A stretch of 64,000 nt of DNA from an uncultured Latescibacterota bacterium (GCA_951812755.1 OX638329.1:5092522-5156521); one strand, 5' to 3'. Positions 50,046 to 59,937 are shown, numbered from the stretch's first letter. Numbers and translations are program-made. The notes: generated from the letters alone by a model not told the origin.

Positions 50046-51388
50046 TGACCAACCATCGCCCCAACATCCTCTTCTTCTGTTCCGACCAGCACCAGACCGC
50101 TGCATCGGGCAGTTATGGTCACGCAGAAGCACAAACCCCAAATATCGACCGCATTGCCGCATCTGGCATCAGCTTTAACAGAGCCTACTGCCAATCGCCC
50201 GTCTGTGTGCCCGCCCGCGGCTCAATTATCACCGCGCAATATCCCCACACGCACGGCGCACGCATTTTACAAGACGCACTATCCCCCGACACGCGCACCA
50301 TCGCCCATCACTTTGCCGAACACGGCTATCAAACCGGGGCAATAGGCAAAATGCACTTTGTGGATGAAACCCAAAAACACGGATTTGATTACCGCCTGGA
50401 AATGAAAGACTTCAGAAAAACACTCACAGATGAAGAATGGTGGGAACTGCGTCGAGACCAGGGTGGCGGAGGTGGCACATCGGGACGACCATCCAAATTG
50501 TCAGCGCGCTATTTTCAAGACACGTATTACGCCGATGAAACCGTACGGTATTTGCGCGAAAAAAGGGACCCCGACAAACCCTTTATCCTCTGGTCATCCT
50601 ACTTCATGCCGCACACGCCCCTCGTCCCCATGCAGCAATACTTCGACCTCTACAATCCCGAAACCCTCACCTTGCCCCAACGCAGCGACAACGCGCTTGA
50701 AACCGGCTTTGAAGGCCACCTCATGCGCGCCAAACAGCGGGGGTGGTACACGCAAACAGACCGGGAACTCGGCCACGCGCTCGCCGGATACTACGGCAAC
50801 ATCAGCCAGATGGATGCGTGTATCGGCAAAGTACTCGACACACTCTACGACCTCGGCCTCGACAAAAACACCATCATCGTCTATACCTCTGACCACGGCG
50901 AAATGGCCGGCGCACATCGCATGTGGACCAAACACAACATGTATGAACAATCGGTCTGCGTGCCGCTCATCATTCGCCTGCCCGGAGACATCGACGCCAA
51001 CACCTCGCACAACCACCTCGTCGAACATGTAGATATCTATCCCACACTCGCCGAATTGTGCAACTTGCCCATTCCAGAAAACATCCACGGACGCAGTTTT
51101 GCCCCTTTGTTTGACAACCGAACCTACCAGCCGCGCGAATACGCCTACTCCGAATACGATTTTTGTCACGGCGTCTTCACGCGAGACAATCGGTATGTGG
51201 GCAAACCGCCAATTCTCATGGTTCGCACGGACCGCTGGAAACTCAATTATCTGAGCTGGGCACGCTCTGAACTCTTTGATCTCGAAAACGATCCGAATGA
51301 ATTTCGCAACCTCATCGACGACCCCGCAAACACCAGCATCGCACGCGAACTCACCGACATTGCGAAACGGATGTATAGGACGAATTAA
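50045..51388 (+). CDS. Sulfatase 3 of the cluster
   Basis: The product has 447 residues. The motif CVPAR (Cys54) in CQSPVCVPARGSIITAQYPH, with PNILFFCSDQH and IVYTSDHGEMAGAH. GKMHFVDETQKHGFDYRLEM carries the Lys and His that hold sulfate. No signal peptide. It is translationally coupled to sulfatase 2. A gap with low-complexity GAATTAGGAATTAA repeats (51384-51418) follows; the same repeat type is at 46139-46172. Confidence 0.88.
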   Translation: MTNHRPNILFFCSDQHQTAASGSYGHAEAQTPNIDRIAASGISFNRAYCQSPVCVPARGSIITAQYPHTHGARILQDALSPDTRTIAHHFAEHGYQTGAIGKMHFVDETQKHGFDYRLEMKDFRKTLTDEEWWELRRDQGGGGGTSGRPSKLSARYFQDTYYADETVRYLREKRDPDKPFILWSSYFMPHTPLVPMQQYFDLYNPETLTLPQRSDNALETGFEGHLMRAKQRGWYTQTDRELGHALAGYYGNISQMDACIGKVLDTLYDLGLDKNTIIVYTSDHGEMAGAHRMWTKHNMYEQSVCVPLIIRLPGDIDANTSHNHLVEHVDIYPTLAELCNLPIPENIHGRSFAPLFDNRTYQPREYAYSEYDFCHGVFTRDNRYVGKPPILMVRTDRWKLNYLSWARSELFDLENDPNEFRNLIDDPANTSIARELTDIAKRMYRTN

Positions 51389-51477
51389 GAATTAGGAATT
51401 AGGAATTAAGAATTAAGGGTTGGGAGCGAGACGAGCTGACTGCTAAGAAGGGTGAAGGATGATAAAGCACCAGCGTG

Positions 51478-51501
51478 AACTGGCCTGAAATTCGGCCAGT
51501 T
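51478..51501. repeat. Short palindromic repeat AACTGGCC/GGCCAGTT
   Basis: AACTGGCC (51478-51485) and GGCCAGTT (51494-51501) with the same flank GTGAACTGGCCTGA and TTGTAC as the copies at 2191 and 60157. It lies upstream of the dioxygenase at 51578. Confidence 0.65.
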
Positions 51502-51577
51502 GTACACTACTGGGGCGGGATGGGATGGACTTCACACTTCTTACTTCACACTTCTTACTTCAATAAAGGAGCACATC

Positions 51578-52501
51578 ATGCCTACTTTTCAAATACCCGA
51601 CGGCACAAAAGTCAGAATGAGCGGAAAAGAACTCGTATTTGGGGAAACGATCTTCTCGCCGCGGGAATCCAACGACATCCTCACAGACACGGAAGCATTG
51701 AGACAACGAATGGAAGAAGACGGGTATCTCATCATTCGCAACTTCCACAACCGCGAAGACATCATGAAAGCGCGAAAAGAAGTTGTCGATCACATGGAAA
51801 ATCAGGGCCTGCTCGCCGCGGGATCCACACTTGAAGATGCCATCATCGGCGATAAAAATCGCTCCACGCGCTTCAAAGACAGCCTGGTCAAAACATGGCC
51901 CGGCTTTCTCAATATTGTAGATGGCAAAAACACAATGGACTTTTTCGGTCGCTTTTTGGGCGGTCCCGCGCTCTCGCTCGATCACAAATGGCTACGCGCC
52001 ATCAGAACGGGAGGCAATGCGGGGATGCACTGCGACATTGTATATATGGGCGCAGGCACCAAAAATCTCTATACCATGTGGACAGCTCTGGGCGATATCA
52101 CGCTCGACATGGGACCACTCGCCCTCTGCATGGGATCGCACAAACTCGAACATCTCCGCAATACCTACGGCGCATCGGATGCACACGACGACTTGATCCA
52201 GGGCGCGTTCTCCAACGACCCCTACGATGTCATAGAAACCCTCGACATCGAATGGGCCGCCACGCCATTTCAAGCCGGTGATGTCGTCATTTTTGGCATG
52301 TATTTCATGCACGCCTCGCTCGAAAACACCACCAACCGCTTTCGCATCAGCAGCGACACGCGCTATCAACTCGCCACAGAAGCCACTGACCAGCGACACA
52401 TGGGCGAAGATCCCGACGTAATACCCAAAGCAGATCTATCCGAACGCAAGTCCATTGAGGATTACCGCGCGGAATGGGGATTGGTGAAGGAGACCTCTTA
52501 A
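51578..52501 (+). CDS. Phytanoyl-CoA dioxygenase family protein 3
   Basis: The product has 307 residues. The Fe site is in GGNAGMHCDIVYMG (His-X-Asp) and the distal region in YFMHASLENTTNRFRISSDTRYQL, where His and Arg bind iron and 2-oxoglutarate. MGPLALCMGSHKLEHLRNTYG is the central strand. The ATG at 51578 follows AAAGGAG. The stop is one base ahead of the arylsulfotransferase start, so the two are coupled and probably share a pathway. Confidence 0.87.
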   Translation: MPTFQIPDGTKVRMSGKELVFGETIFSPRESNDILTDTEALRQRMEEDGYLIIRNFHNREDIMKARKEVVDHMENQGLLAAGSTLEDAIIGDKNRSTRFKDSLVKTWPGFLNIVDGKNTMDFFGRFLGGPALSLDHKWLRAIRTGGNAGMHCDIVYMGAGTKNLYTMWTALGDITLDMGPLALCMGSHKLEHLRNTYGASDAHDDLIQGAFSNDPYDVIETLDIEWAATPFQAGDVVIFGMYFMHASLENTTNRFRISSDTRYQLATEATDQRHMGEDPDVIPKADLSERKSIEDYRAEWGLVKETS

Positions 52502-52502
52502 A

Positions 52503-53573
52503 ATGTCAGGTATCACACAACACAAACCCGACAAAGCTTATGAGGGATACACCCTCTTTTCAGAAACCTTCGCGGAACCAAACTGGGAAGTCGGCAAAGA
52601 AGCCGTGGTTTACCTCATCGACATGAACGGAGATCCAGCCCACACATGGCACCTCAAGCAACACACCGTCCAGTCCCACTGTCGATTGCTGCCCAACGGC
52701 CATCTTCTGGTACCCACCCACGACCGCTCGGGCGTCACGCAGTGCAACAATGTCGGCATTTTTGAATACGATCCCGACAGCACACTCGTCTGGCGCGTGC
52801 GCTGCCGCACCGATCACGACTATCAAGTGCGCGACAACGGCAATCTGCTCATCCACACACTCAACGAAACCATGTGCCCGCCACTGGGACCTGAACTCAA
52901 GCGCCACCCGTATATGATTGAGATTACGCGAGACAAAGAACTGGTCTGGGAATGGAAAGGCGAAGAGCATTTGGACGATCTCGAAGCCTGTCTATCCCCC
53001 GAAGCATGGCAACACGTTCTGGACCGCGCCACTGGACGCTTTGCATTTGACTGGGCGCACAACAACACACTCCAGCTCATTCCGCCCAATAAAAACGATG
53101 GTGACGCACGCCTCAAACCCGGCAACATCTTTTTTTCCTACCGCAGCAACGACGTCATCGGTGTAATTGACTATGACACCGGCGAAATTGTCTGGGCATG
53201 GGGGCCTGGCATCATCGACGGACAGCACAAACCCCACATGCTCGCAAACGGCAATGTACTGATCTTCGACAACGGCACCCTGCGCGGATATTCTCGCGTA
53301 ATTGAACTCAATCCCCTCACCGAAACCATCGAATGGGAATACGTCGCAGACCCCAAAGAAGCGTTCTTCAGCGCAGCCATTTCCGGTGCCCAGCGCCTGC
53401 CCAATGGCAATACTCTGATATGCGAAGGCGGCAAGACCCGGCTTTTTGAAGTCACGCCAGATGGAGAAATCGTCTGGGAATTCGTCAACCCCTATCGCCA
53501 CGAAAACGGGCGCCCTGTCATCTATCGCTGCTTGAGATATTCACCTGAATACGTAGCCCCACTTCTATCTTAA
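52503..53573 (+). CDS. Arylsulfotransferase (ASST)-like protein
   Basis: The product has 356 residues with a beta-propeller pattern: repeated VYLIDMNGDPAHTWHL, NGHLLVPTHDR, DHDYQVRDNGNLLIHTL, FAFDWAHNNTLQLIP, VIDYDTGEIVWAWGPG and QHKPHMLANGNVLIFDNG. The DWAHNN and QHKPHMLANGNVL segments match those near the catalytic His of aryl sulfotransferases, which move sulfate between phenols. Known ASST enzymes are exported; this one has no signal peptide. It is coupled to the dioxygenase upstream and followed by a sulfatase 18 bp away. Confidence 0.75.
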   Translation: MSGITQHKPDKAYEGYTLFSETFAEPNWEVGKEAVVYLIDMNGDPAHTWHLKQHTVQSHCRLLPNGHLLVPTHDRSGVTQCNNVGIFEYDPDSTLVWRVRCRTDHDYQVRDNGNLLIHTLNETMCPPLGPELKRHPYMIEITRDKELVWEWKGEEHLDDLEACLSPEAWQHVLDRATGRFAFDWAHNNTLQLIPPNKNDGDARLKPGNIFFSYRSNDVIGVIDYDTGEIVWAWGPGIIDGQHKPHMLANGNVLIFDNGTLRGYSRVIELNPLTETIEWEYVADPKEAFFSAAISGAQRLPNGNTLICEGGKTRLFEVTPDGEIVWEFVNPYRHENGRPVIYRCLRYSPEYVAPLLS

Positions 53574-53590
53574 AAGGAGTTTTTATACCT

Positions 53591-55303
53591 ATGCCTTCTC
53601 CCAACGTAGTCTTTGTAATTACCGATGATCAGGGCTATGGCGACTTAAATTGTCACGGCAACAACATCATCCAGACGCCCAACCTCGACAAGCTCTACAC
53701 CGAAAGTGTGCGATTTACCAATTACCACGTCGGTCCCACCTGCGCGCCCACCCGAGCGGGCATTATGACGGGACGCTATTGCAACTGCACAGGCGTATGG
53801 CATACCATTGCGGGACGCTCGCTATTGCGCCAGGACGAAACCACCATCGCCGACTTCTTCAAAGCAGCGGGATATCGCACCGGCATGTTTGGCAAATGGC
53901 ATCTCGGCGACAACTATCCATTTCACCCACACAATCGGGGCTTTGACACGGTAGTTTACCACGGTGGCGGCGGCGTACACCAGACCCCTGACTACTGGGG
54001 CAATACCTATTTCAACGACACGTACTTTCGCAATGGCACACCCGAAAAATTCAGAGGCTACTGTACGGACATCTGGTTTGACGAAGCCAAAAAATTTATC
54101 GAAGACTGTGACGACACGCCCTTCTTCTGCTACATCCCCACCAACGCACCACACGGTCCCTTCAACATAGCCGATCACTACCGCGAACTCTACAACGGCG
54201 ACGGCTTGCCCGGCCAGCGCGACCGCTTTTACGGCATGATCACCAACATCGACGAAAACGTCGGCCTCATGCGCGACTTCCTCCGCGAAAAGGGATTGGA
54301 AGAAAACACCATCTTCATCTTCATGACCGACAATGGCACGGCCAATGGCTGCAACCTCGACGGCAATGGTTATGTCACAGATGGTTTCAACGCTGGCATG
54401 CGCGGCAAAAAAGGCTCGGAATACGAAGGCGGACATCGCGTCCCCTTCTTCTTTCACTGGCCTGCGGGGGGATACACCAGCGGACGGGACATCGACACCC
54501 TCATTGCCAACATCGACTTCTTGCCCACCCTCTGCGACCTCTGCGATGTTCCCATCTCCGATGACGCCCTCGAACGCATCAACGGCACCAGCGTCAAACC
54601 CCTTCTCGAAGGCACCAACAACTGGAATGACCGCACAATCGTCACGGACTCACAGCGCGTGGAAAATCCCATCAAATGGCGCAAATGCGCGACCATGACA
54701 CAGCGCTGGCGACTCATCAACGGCGAAGAACTCTACGACATGGACACCGATCCCGAACAACGCCACAATGTCGCCGAGCAACATCCCGAAGTCGTCGCCG
54801 AACTGCGCCAACACTACGAAGACTGGTGGGCACTCGTCTCCGAACGCTTTGGCGAAGACGTACCCATCATCGTCGGCTCTGAAAGCGAACCCGTCTCTGT
54901 GATCACAACGCACGACTGGCACAACGAAAACAGCGCGTCCGCCTGGAATCAGGGTGCGATCCGCCGCGGGATGGAATGCAATGGTCGCTGGGCAATCGAC
55001 GTAGCCGAAGCGGGTGATTACACCTTTGAACTGCGCCGATGGCCCCGAGAAGAAGACCGCGCCATCACCGAAGGCATCCCCGGCAAACTCACGCCTTATT
55101 ACGGTGGCAACGCAATTCCCGTCAGCACCGCCCGCATCAAAGTCGCAGGGCAAGAACAAGCGCAATCCATCGGCCCAGAAGACAAAGGCATCGCCTTCAC
55201 CTGCCCCCTCCAGGCTGGGGAAACGAGCCTCGAAACCGAACTCACCGATGGGAATGGTATTTCGCTGGGAGCGTATTACGTGTATGTTGAGCGGGTAGAA
55301 TAA
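53591..55303 (+). CDS. Sulfatase 4 with extra C-terminal beta domain
   Basis: The product has 570 residues. The motif CAPTR (Cys51) in VGPTCAPTRAGIMTG, with VVFVITDDQGYGDLNCHG and IFMTDNGTANGCN. It is the classical arylsulfatase A type. After about residue 430 a beta-rich extension (EAGDYTFELRRWPREEDRAI to the end) looks like a carbohydrate-binding-type sandwich seen in many environmental sulfatases. No signal peptide. Substrate unknown; the extension suggests a sugar sulfate. Confidence 0.88.
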   Translation: MPSPNVVFVITDDQGYGDLNCHGNNIIQTPNLDKLYTESVRFTNYHVGPTCAPTRAGIMTGRYCNCTGVWHTIAGRSLLRQDETTIADFFKAAGYRTGMFGKWHLGDNYPFHPHNRGFDTVVYHGGGGVHQTPDYWGNTYFNDTYFRNGTPEKFRGYCTDIWFDEAKKFIEDCDDTPFFCYIPTNAPHGPFNIADHYRELYNGDGLPGQRDRFYGMITNIDENVGLMRDFLREKGLEENTIFIFMTDNGTANGCNLDGNGYVTDGFNAGMRGKKGSEYEGGHRVPFFFHWPAGGYTSGRDIDTLIANIDFLPTLCDLCDVPISDDALERINGTSVKPLLEGTNNWNDRTIVTDSQRVENPIKWRKCATMTQRWRLINGEELYDMDTDPEQRHNVAEQHPEVVAELRQHYEDWWALVSERFGEDVPIIVGSESEPVSVITTHDWHNENSASAWNQGAIRRGMECNGRWAIDVAEAGDYTFELRRWPREEDRAITEGIPGKLTPYYGGNAIPVSTARIKVAGQEQAQSIGPEDKGIAFTCPLQAGETSLETELTDGNGISLGAYYVYVERVE

Positions 55304-55393
55304 AGCGAGGGGCTGGTTGAGGGTACGTCTCACCTCTTGTGTCTTTGTGTCTTTGTGTGAGGTCCGCTCACGTCTCACCGATGAAAGAAAATA

Positions 55394-55807
55394 ATGGGCA
55401 AAGGGCTATTATTCATCTTCGCGCTTTTCTTCGCGAGTTCACCTTCATGGAGTGCGGAATCTCAGCCCGATTCGCTCTCATCGGACCACCGCGTGCGCGG
55501 TGCGGTATTGCGGTCTATCGCCCTACCGGGCTGGGGACAATTTTACAATGGCAAGCGCGTAAAAGGCAGTGTAATCGCGACCGCAGAGGTAGCTTCGGCT
55601 ATCGCATGGGTAGTGCGTCGCAAACAGATCAAAGATCAAGGAACTCAGGAGCGGAACCTCTATCTCTTTTCGACCATTGGGATAGTGCTCTACAGCGTGG
55701 GGGATGCTTATGTGGATGCCCATCTCAGTCGGGTAGATTGGGCTGAAGTAGAGGCGGATATCGATGAAAATGGCACGGCAAAATTTCGGTTAAAATTTAA
55801 GTTTTGA
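55394..55807 (+). CDS. DUF5683-family membrane-associated protein
   Basis: The product has 137 residues. An N-terminal signal peptide (GLLFIFALFFASSPSWSA) is followed by VRGAVLRSIALPGWGQFYNGKRVKGSV, the DUF5683 signature, and a hydrophobic helix (LYLFSTIGIVLYSVGDAYVDAHL). The role is unknown; related proteins are frequent in FCB-group bacteria. It has no clear partner, and the following gap (55808-56023) shows no gene I can support. Confidence 0.7.
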   Translation: MGKGLLFIFALFFASSPSWSAESQPDSLSSDHRVRGAVLRSIALPGWGQFYNGKRVKGSVIATAEVASAIAWVVRRKQIKDQGTQERNLYLFSTIGIVLYSVGDAYVDAHLSRVDWAEVEADIDENGTAKFRLKFKF

Positions 55808-56023
55808 TGGCATTGCGTTCCTTAATGCTCTGCAAACCATTCCTCCGTGAACGCATTGACCCTCTACGGCGAGGCACGAATTTAACGATACCCCTTGGGC
55901 GGACCTCGGCAGATTCCAGACACACAAGCACACACCGCACACCGCAGGCATGATGAAGCCAACCTTTATCACGAGCACAGCGAGTCATCTCTTGAAGGTT
56001 TTAAAGGCTTCTTAAGACAACTT

Positions 56024-56338
56024 CTACAGACCGAGTTCCGTTTCCGTACGAATCTCTCGGATAATTGAGTTGATCTCCTCTTCGGACGAGATATGCCTTG
56101 CCAGAACGGTCTCTGTCGTTTGCAGTACCCGAGCACCAAAAAGGCTGGCTATATCTTGTCGCAACCCTTGCCCAATATAGAACTTGAGCAATGCCTGGAC
56201 TGACATGTCTCGGTTGGCAGCGACCTGCTTGAGGGAATTAAGCGCGTCCGTTGGCATCCCTATGGATACCTTTTCCGTCGCACGCGGACGGAACGTAAGA
56301 TCGAATTTTTCTTTTTTTGTCGCTTCAGGCTTCTTCAT
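56024..56338 (-). CDS. BrnA-type antitoxin
   Basis: The product has 104 residues. The central part EKVSIGMPTDALNSLKQVAANRDMSVQALLKFYIGQGLRQDI is a ribbon-helix-helix-type antitoxin pattern, preceded by a basic N-terminus (MKKPEATKKEKFDLTFRPRA). The ATG at 56338 follows AAAGGAAATT; a longer frame runs through the toxin gene and is rejected. It overlaps the end of the upstream BrnT gene by 14 bp. Confidence 0.75.
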   Translation of the reverse strand: MKKPEATKKEKFDLTFRPRATEKVSIGMPTDALNSLKQVAANRDMSVQALLKFYIGQGLRQDIASLFGARVLQTTETVLARHISSEEEINSIIREIRTETELGL

Positions 56339-56618
56339 ATAATTTCCTTTCATGGCGTGTTGCGCGACGCGCAGATATGATGCGCGTCCGTTGTTCTCGC
56401 TCCACATAAACGACCAGCAAAATGCGTTGCAGAAGCGAGTAACCAACAATGAAATCCCGTTGTTCGTCATCGGTAGAAGCATCGCCTGTTTGATGGAAAG
56501 GATCGAAGAAGACTTCGGCTGCTTCTTCAAAAGCGATGCCATGCTTCAACAAGTTGCTCTGGGCTTTGTTCTCATCCCACTGAAACTCAATGTCTTGAAG
56601 TTGATATAAAATGCTCAT
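56325..56618 (-). CDS. BrnT-family ribonuclease toxin
   Basis: The product has 97 residues. FQWDENKAQSNLLKHGIAFEEAAEVFFDP is the BrnT signature, followed by RDFIVGYSLLQRILLVVYVEREQRTRIISARRATRHERKLYEEA with the conserved Arg residues. BrnT is a RelE-like mRNA interferase, neutralised by the antitoxin encoded just after it. The unit is divergent from nothing nearby and is probably self-regulated. Confidence 0.88.
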   Translation of the reverse strand: MSILYQLQDIEFQWDENKAQSNLLKHGIAFEEAAEVFFDPFHQTGDASTDDEQRDFIVGYSLLQRILLVVYVEREQRTRIISARRATRHERKLYEEA

Positions 56619-56694
56619 GAGACAGTCTTAATAAATCAGAGAACCAATGTACCTTGATGTCACTGGAACAATCGGAGAAACCGTCCGATTGCTT

Positions 56695-57666
56695 TTATAT
56701 ATACCGAATATTCTTCCCCAGCGTCGCCACCATCTCGCCACTTGATACCATTGGCAACAAATTTTCCGACCAAAAAATCGATTCCTCTGGCGCGCGCAAT
56801 GTCTCGAGCACATTGCCAAACGGATCGGTAATATCTGCAACGGGATCGCCCTTTTGCAAATGATCGTAGTGCTGCGCGTGAAACTCTATAAAGCCACCCC
56901 GATTGGCCAACACCGTCAAAAACCCATCCACCACCACTTGCTTCTTGGGTATAAACGGCTCGCCCGGTATAACCCCGTAATACTTCAACACATTCTCGAC
57001 ACCTGTAATACCCTTTTGAATACTCTCCCTATCCCAGCCGAGGCATCCCCCCAGTTCGGGATCAATCGTCGGGATCCCCTCATCGGGAGCAGAACGCGCG
57101 AGTTGACCTTCGGGACCGCGCTGGTCGAGAATATAGCCAATACCAAACACCTGAGCCATCTCCATACACGCGCGATGAATGCGCTTGCGCCGATCCACCC
57201 GCACGCGCACCTCGTCAATCATCGGACGGCGCCCTCCCTGGTGCAAATCAACACAATAATCGGACTGCAACACCGCATTGTGAAATAACCGATAGGCAAT
57301 GCGTTCGCTCGACGTACCATCTTTCCGCCCGGGAAAACACCGGTTCATCTTTTTTTCATCAACCGGACTAAATGCCTGATGCGCGTGAAACGCGTGGAAA
57401 TTGACAATCAACACCGCAATAACCCGCCCGTTCATCACAGTCGGATCCAGCCGCTTCAACACCTGTCGAATCACGCTGATGCCATTTAATTCATCTCCAT
57501 CACTAATCGCCTGTAAATAAATCGTCGGTCCTTCCTCAGCACCATTGACCAGGGATACTGGAACGCGCGCAGGCGACCCATCCTGCATCTCAGCCACCTT
57601 CAAATAGCCATCCGTGCGCTGTCCAGACTCAGCCCGAAGATGTTCAACGCGAAGCAATTCACCCAT
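56695..57666 (-). CDS. Succinylglutamate desuccinylase/aspartoacylase family protein
   Basis: The product has 323 residues with the layout of zinc carboxypeptidase-like deacylases: YLQAISDGDELNGISVIRQVL, NFHAFHAHQAFSPVDEKKMNRCFPG, YCVDLHQGG (His142) and GGFIEFHAQ. The first zinc ligand, normally His in HGDE, is Asp here (Asp56 in SDGDE), while Glu59 and His142 remain. It may therefore bind metal differently. It probably deacylates a small amino acid derivative. It lies upstream of, and in line with, no clear operon partner. Confidence 0.75.
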   Translation of the reverse strand: MGELLRVEHLRAESGQRTDGYLKVAEMQDGSPARVPVSLVNGAEEGPTIYLQAISDGDELNGISVIRQVLKRLDPTVMNGRVIAVLIVNFHAFHAHQAFSPVDEKKMNRCFPGRKDGTSSERIAYRLFHNAVLQSDYCVDLHQGGRRPMIDEVRVRVDRRKRIHRACMEMAQVFGIGYILDQRGPEGQLARSAPDEGIPTIDPELGGCLGWDRESIQKGITGVENVLKYYGVIPGEPFIPKKQVVVDGFLTVLANRGGFIEFHAQHYDHLQKGDPVADITDPFGNVLETLRAPEESIFWSENLLPMVSSGEMVATLGKNIRYI

Positions 57667-57702
57667 AATATTTATCGCTCCTGAAAAAATGTTTCTAACG
57701 CA

Positions 57703-59937
57703 TCAAAACGCAAATCCGACTGAGGTATAAATCCGGATATCTTTTTTTTCTGTACTCACAATATCAATGCGAATGGGGCCAAAAATCTTTGTGTTGATAT
57801 GACCACCAATACCAAAACCGTGGATACGGGTATATGGCTGATCCGTATTGGGAGGCTTGTACAGACCGCCCTGATAGAAAATTCCAACAGCACTGCGCGG
57901 TATGGATTCCCAAAATATCAGGTGGCTCCAAATAGAAATGCCCGCCGATACAAACCTGAAAGCTGACAGTTCATCCCGCCGAAGACCGACAACGCGCAAT
58001 GCTGCGTTACTCAAGTGTCCCGCACCACCTAATGTGAAATTTTCTTCAAACGGTGCAGACTGTGTCACATAGCCTCCGTGAGACCAGAGGCCCACACTCA
58101 ATTGCGGATGGGGACTGACGAAGTACGCGAGTTGTGTTTGCACCTGCTTATGTGAAAATGCTCGATGAACCCATTTTCCCCGGGTTTGAAAATAGACGCC
58201 TTGTCTTGGCACAAACACATCGTCTCGTGTATCAATACCTGCAGATAACCAGAAGGCGGGGAGATATTCAGATTCCAGGACCTGGATCGCATCGCGAATG
58301 AACATATGTTCAACTTGATACCCCACGTTGAAACCTCCCCAACTGTGGAACAAAACTTGCATGCCCAATCGCGCGCGAAGACGCCTCTCATTATACGTGC
58401 CCTGGGCTTGCTCCTCAAAATAAGCCACCCGTTCTTGATTCCAGCCTTGAATCTCCCCGAGAAAACTCAGGCCCTTAAATGAGCGAAAAATTAAATTCAT
58501 TTCAGCAAACTTCATAGTAGTGCCCAATAGGCCGCGCAAATAAAACTCTACTACGCGGCCATAAACATTTTGATGTGCAAGCTCAGCCAGTGCCGAAACC
58601 CCAAAATCGTTGTCGTAACGAAGTCCCATTTTCAACTCACTTGGGGGATTTTCTATTACCTGAAAAACCAATTCGGTATAGTCTTCATGGTAGATAACCT
58701 GATAATCCACTGTTTGAAATAATCCGGTCGCATACAACCGGCCAGATTCGTATTCCAGTTCCCGGAACGATGTCGGCTTATTAATGAATTTTTCCAACTC
58801 TGCAATGGAAATGCCTCTTGTGTAGCGCTCTAACCCCTCAATCCGCACCCGATCAATTACAATATCCGATGGTATATCCGCCCAGGTTCTAAAATCAAAA
58901 TCATCTGGCAACATCGACGGTCTTGAGTTTTCAACACGCTTTGAAATGCCGAACTTTTGCAGAGCCTTCCGGATCGCATCCAGATGTTTTTTGGTTTCTT
59001 CTTCACCAATCGGGATCACTGTATGTGAGCGATTAAAATCGCCGCTATCAAATCCTTTTAAATCGGGCACTATCAACACATGGGCAAGTTTTCGATGTGC
59101 CATTTTTTTTTCTTCAATTCGAAAACTAACAGCCTGATCTATGACGTCGATAAAATCTTCAAATTCGTGCTTTTGACTGCGCAGTGGCGTGGCACAATCC
59201 ACGGCAATAACAAAATCAGCACCAGCGTCTAATGCGACATCTACAGGCAGATTATTGACAATGCCGCCATCTACGAGAAGGGTTTGTTCTGTACTCACTG
59301 GCACAAATATCCCTGGGATAGAAATACTCGCTCTGATTGCCGTGCCGAGCGAGCCATTTTTAAGCACGACCTGTTCGCCAGCTACAATATCTGTTGCAAT
59401 TGCGCGAAAAGGCGTTGGAAGCCGATCAAAATCGTTTCGCGCCCGATAAGTTGCGCCAATGGTCAATTGATAGAGAAAATGCTGGATTTTTTTTCCGGCA
59501 AAAATCCCATAAGGCAATTTTAGATCCAAATTATCGAGGCGCAATGCAAGCATCTGACGATCAACTATTGGTTTGCGATGCAAATTCAACAGACGGCGGT
59601 CAGGGCTATTGCGGGTCATTTCCCACCAGTCTGTTTCTACAACAATGCGTTCGAGATCGTCAACAGAATATCCAGCAGCGTACAATCCTCCCACCAGAGC
59701 GCCATAACTCACGCCCACGATCAGATCAATGGGTATGCCTTCGCGCTCGAGCACGCGCAACACGCCGATATGTACCCCTCCACGCGCGCCTCCCCCACTG
59801 AGTACCAGTGCGACCTGGGGCCTCTGTTTTGCAAAAGCGGGAAGCGTGATAGACAAGACAAAACCGAAACAGAAAACAAAAACAAATAGGCTTTGAACTG
59901 TCCCGCATTTGGTTGCGTATAACTTTTTGCCTGTCAT
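57703..59937 (-). CDS. Patatin-like phospholipase with outer-membrane barrel
   Basis: The product has 744 residues. A signal peptide (FVFVFCFGFVLSITLPAFA) is followed by a patatin domain: VALVLSGGGARGGVHIGVL (oxyanion), GVSYGALVGG (nucleophile Ser77) and LLVDGGIVNNLP (Asp223). A POTRA-like segment follows (about 350-430), then a BamA/Omp85-type beta barrel to the end (YTSVGFAF, ending with Phe as expected of outer-membrane barrels). This is the PlpD-type (type Vd) arrangement, in which the barrel carries the lipase to the surface. The ATG at 59937 lies next to a palindromic region. Confidence 0.88.
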   Translation of the reverse strand: MTGKKLYATKCGTVQSLFVFVFCFGFVLSITLPAFAKQRPQVALVLSGGGARGGVHIGVLRVLEREGIPIDLIVGVSYGALVGGLYAAGYSVDDLERIVVETDWWEMTRNSPDRRLLNLHRKPIVDRQMLALRLDNLDLKLPYGIFAGKKIQHFLYQLTIGATYRARNDFDRLPTPFRAIATDIVAGEQVVLKNGSLGTAIRASISIPGIFVPVSTEQTLLVDGGIVNNLPVDVALDAGADFVIAVDCATPLRSQKHEFEDFIDVIDQAVSFRIEEKKMAHRKLAHVLIVPDLKGFDSGDFNRSHTVIPIGEEETKKHLDAIRKALQKFGISKRVENSRPSMLPDDFDFRTWADIPSDIVIDRVRIEGLERYTRGISIAELEKFINKPTSFRELEYESGRLYATGLFQTVDYQVIYHEDYTELVFQVIENPPSELKMGLRYDNDFGVSALAELAHQNVYGRVVEFYLRGLLGTTMKFAEMNLIFRSFKGLSFLGEIQGWNQERVAYFEEQAQGTYNERRLRARLGMQVLFHSWGGFNVGYQVEHMFIRDAIQVLESEYLPAFWLSAGIDTRDDVFVPRQGVYFQTRGKWVHRAFSHKQVQTQLAYFVSPHPQLSVGLWSHGGYVTQSAPFEENFTLGGAGHLSNAALRVVGLRRDELSAFRFVSAGISIWSHLIFWESIPRSAVGIFYQGGLYKPPNTDQPYTRIHGFGIGGHINTKIFGPIRIDIVSTEKKDIRIYTSVGFAF

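Noticed and set aside
55797-55988. Basic minus-strand ORF in the 55.8-56.0 kb gap
   Set aside because: No ribosome-binding site or recognisable family; composition is like random non-coding sequence.
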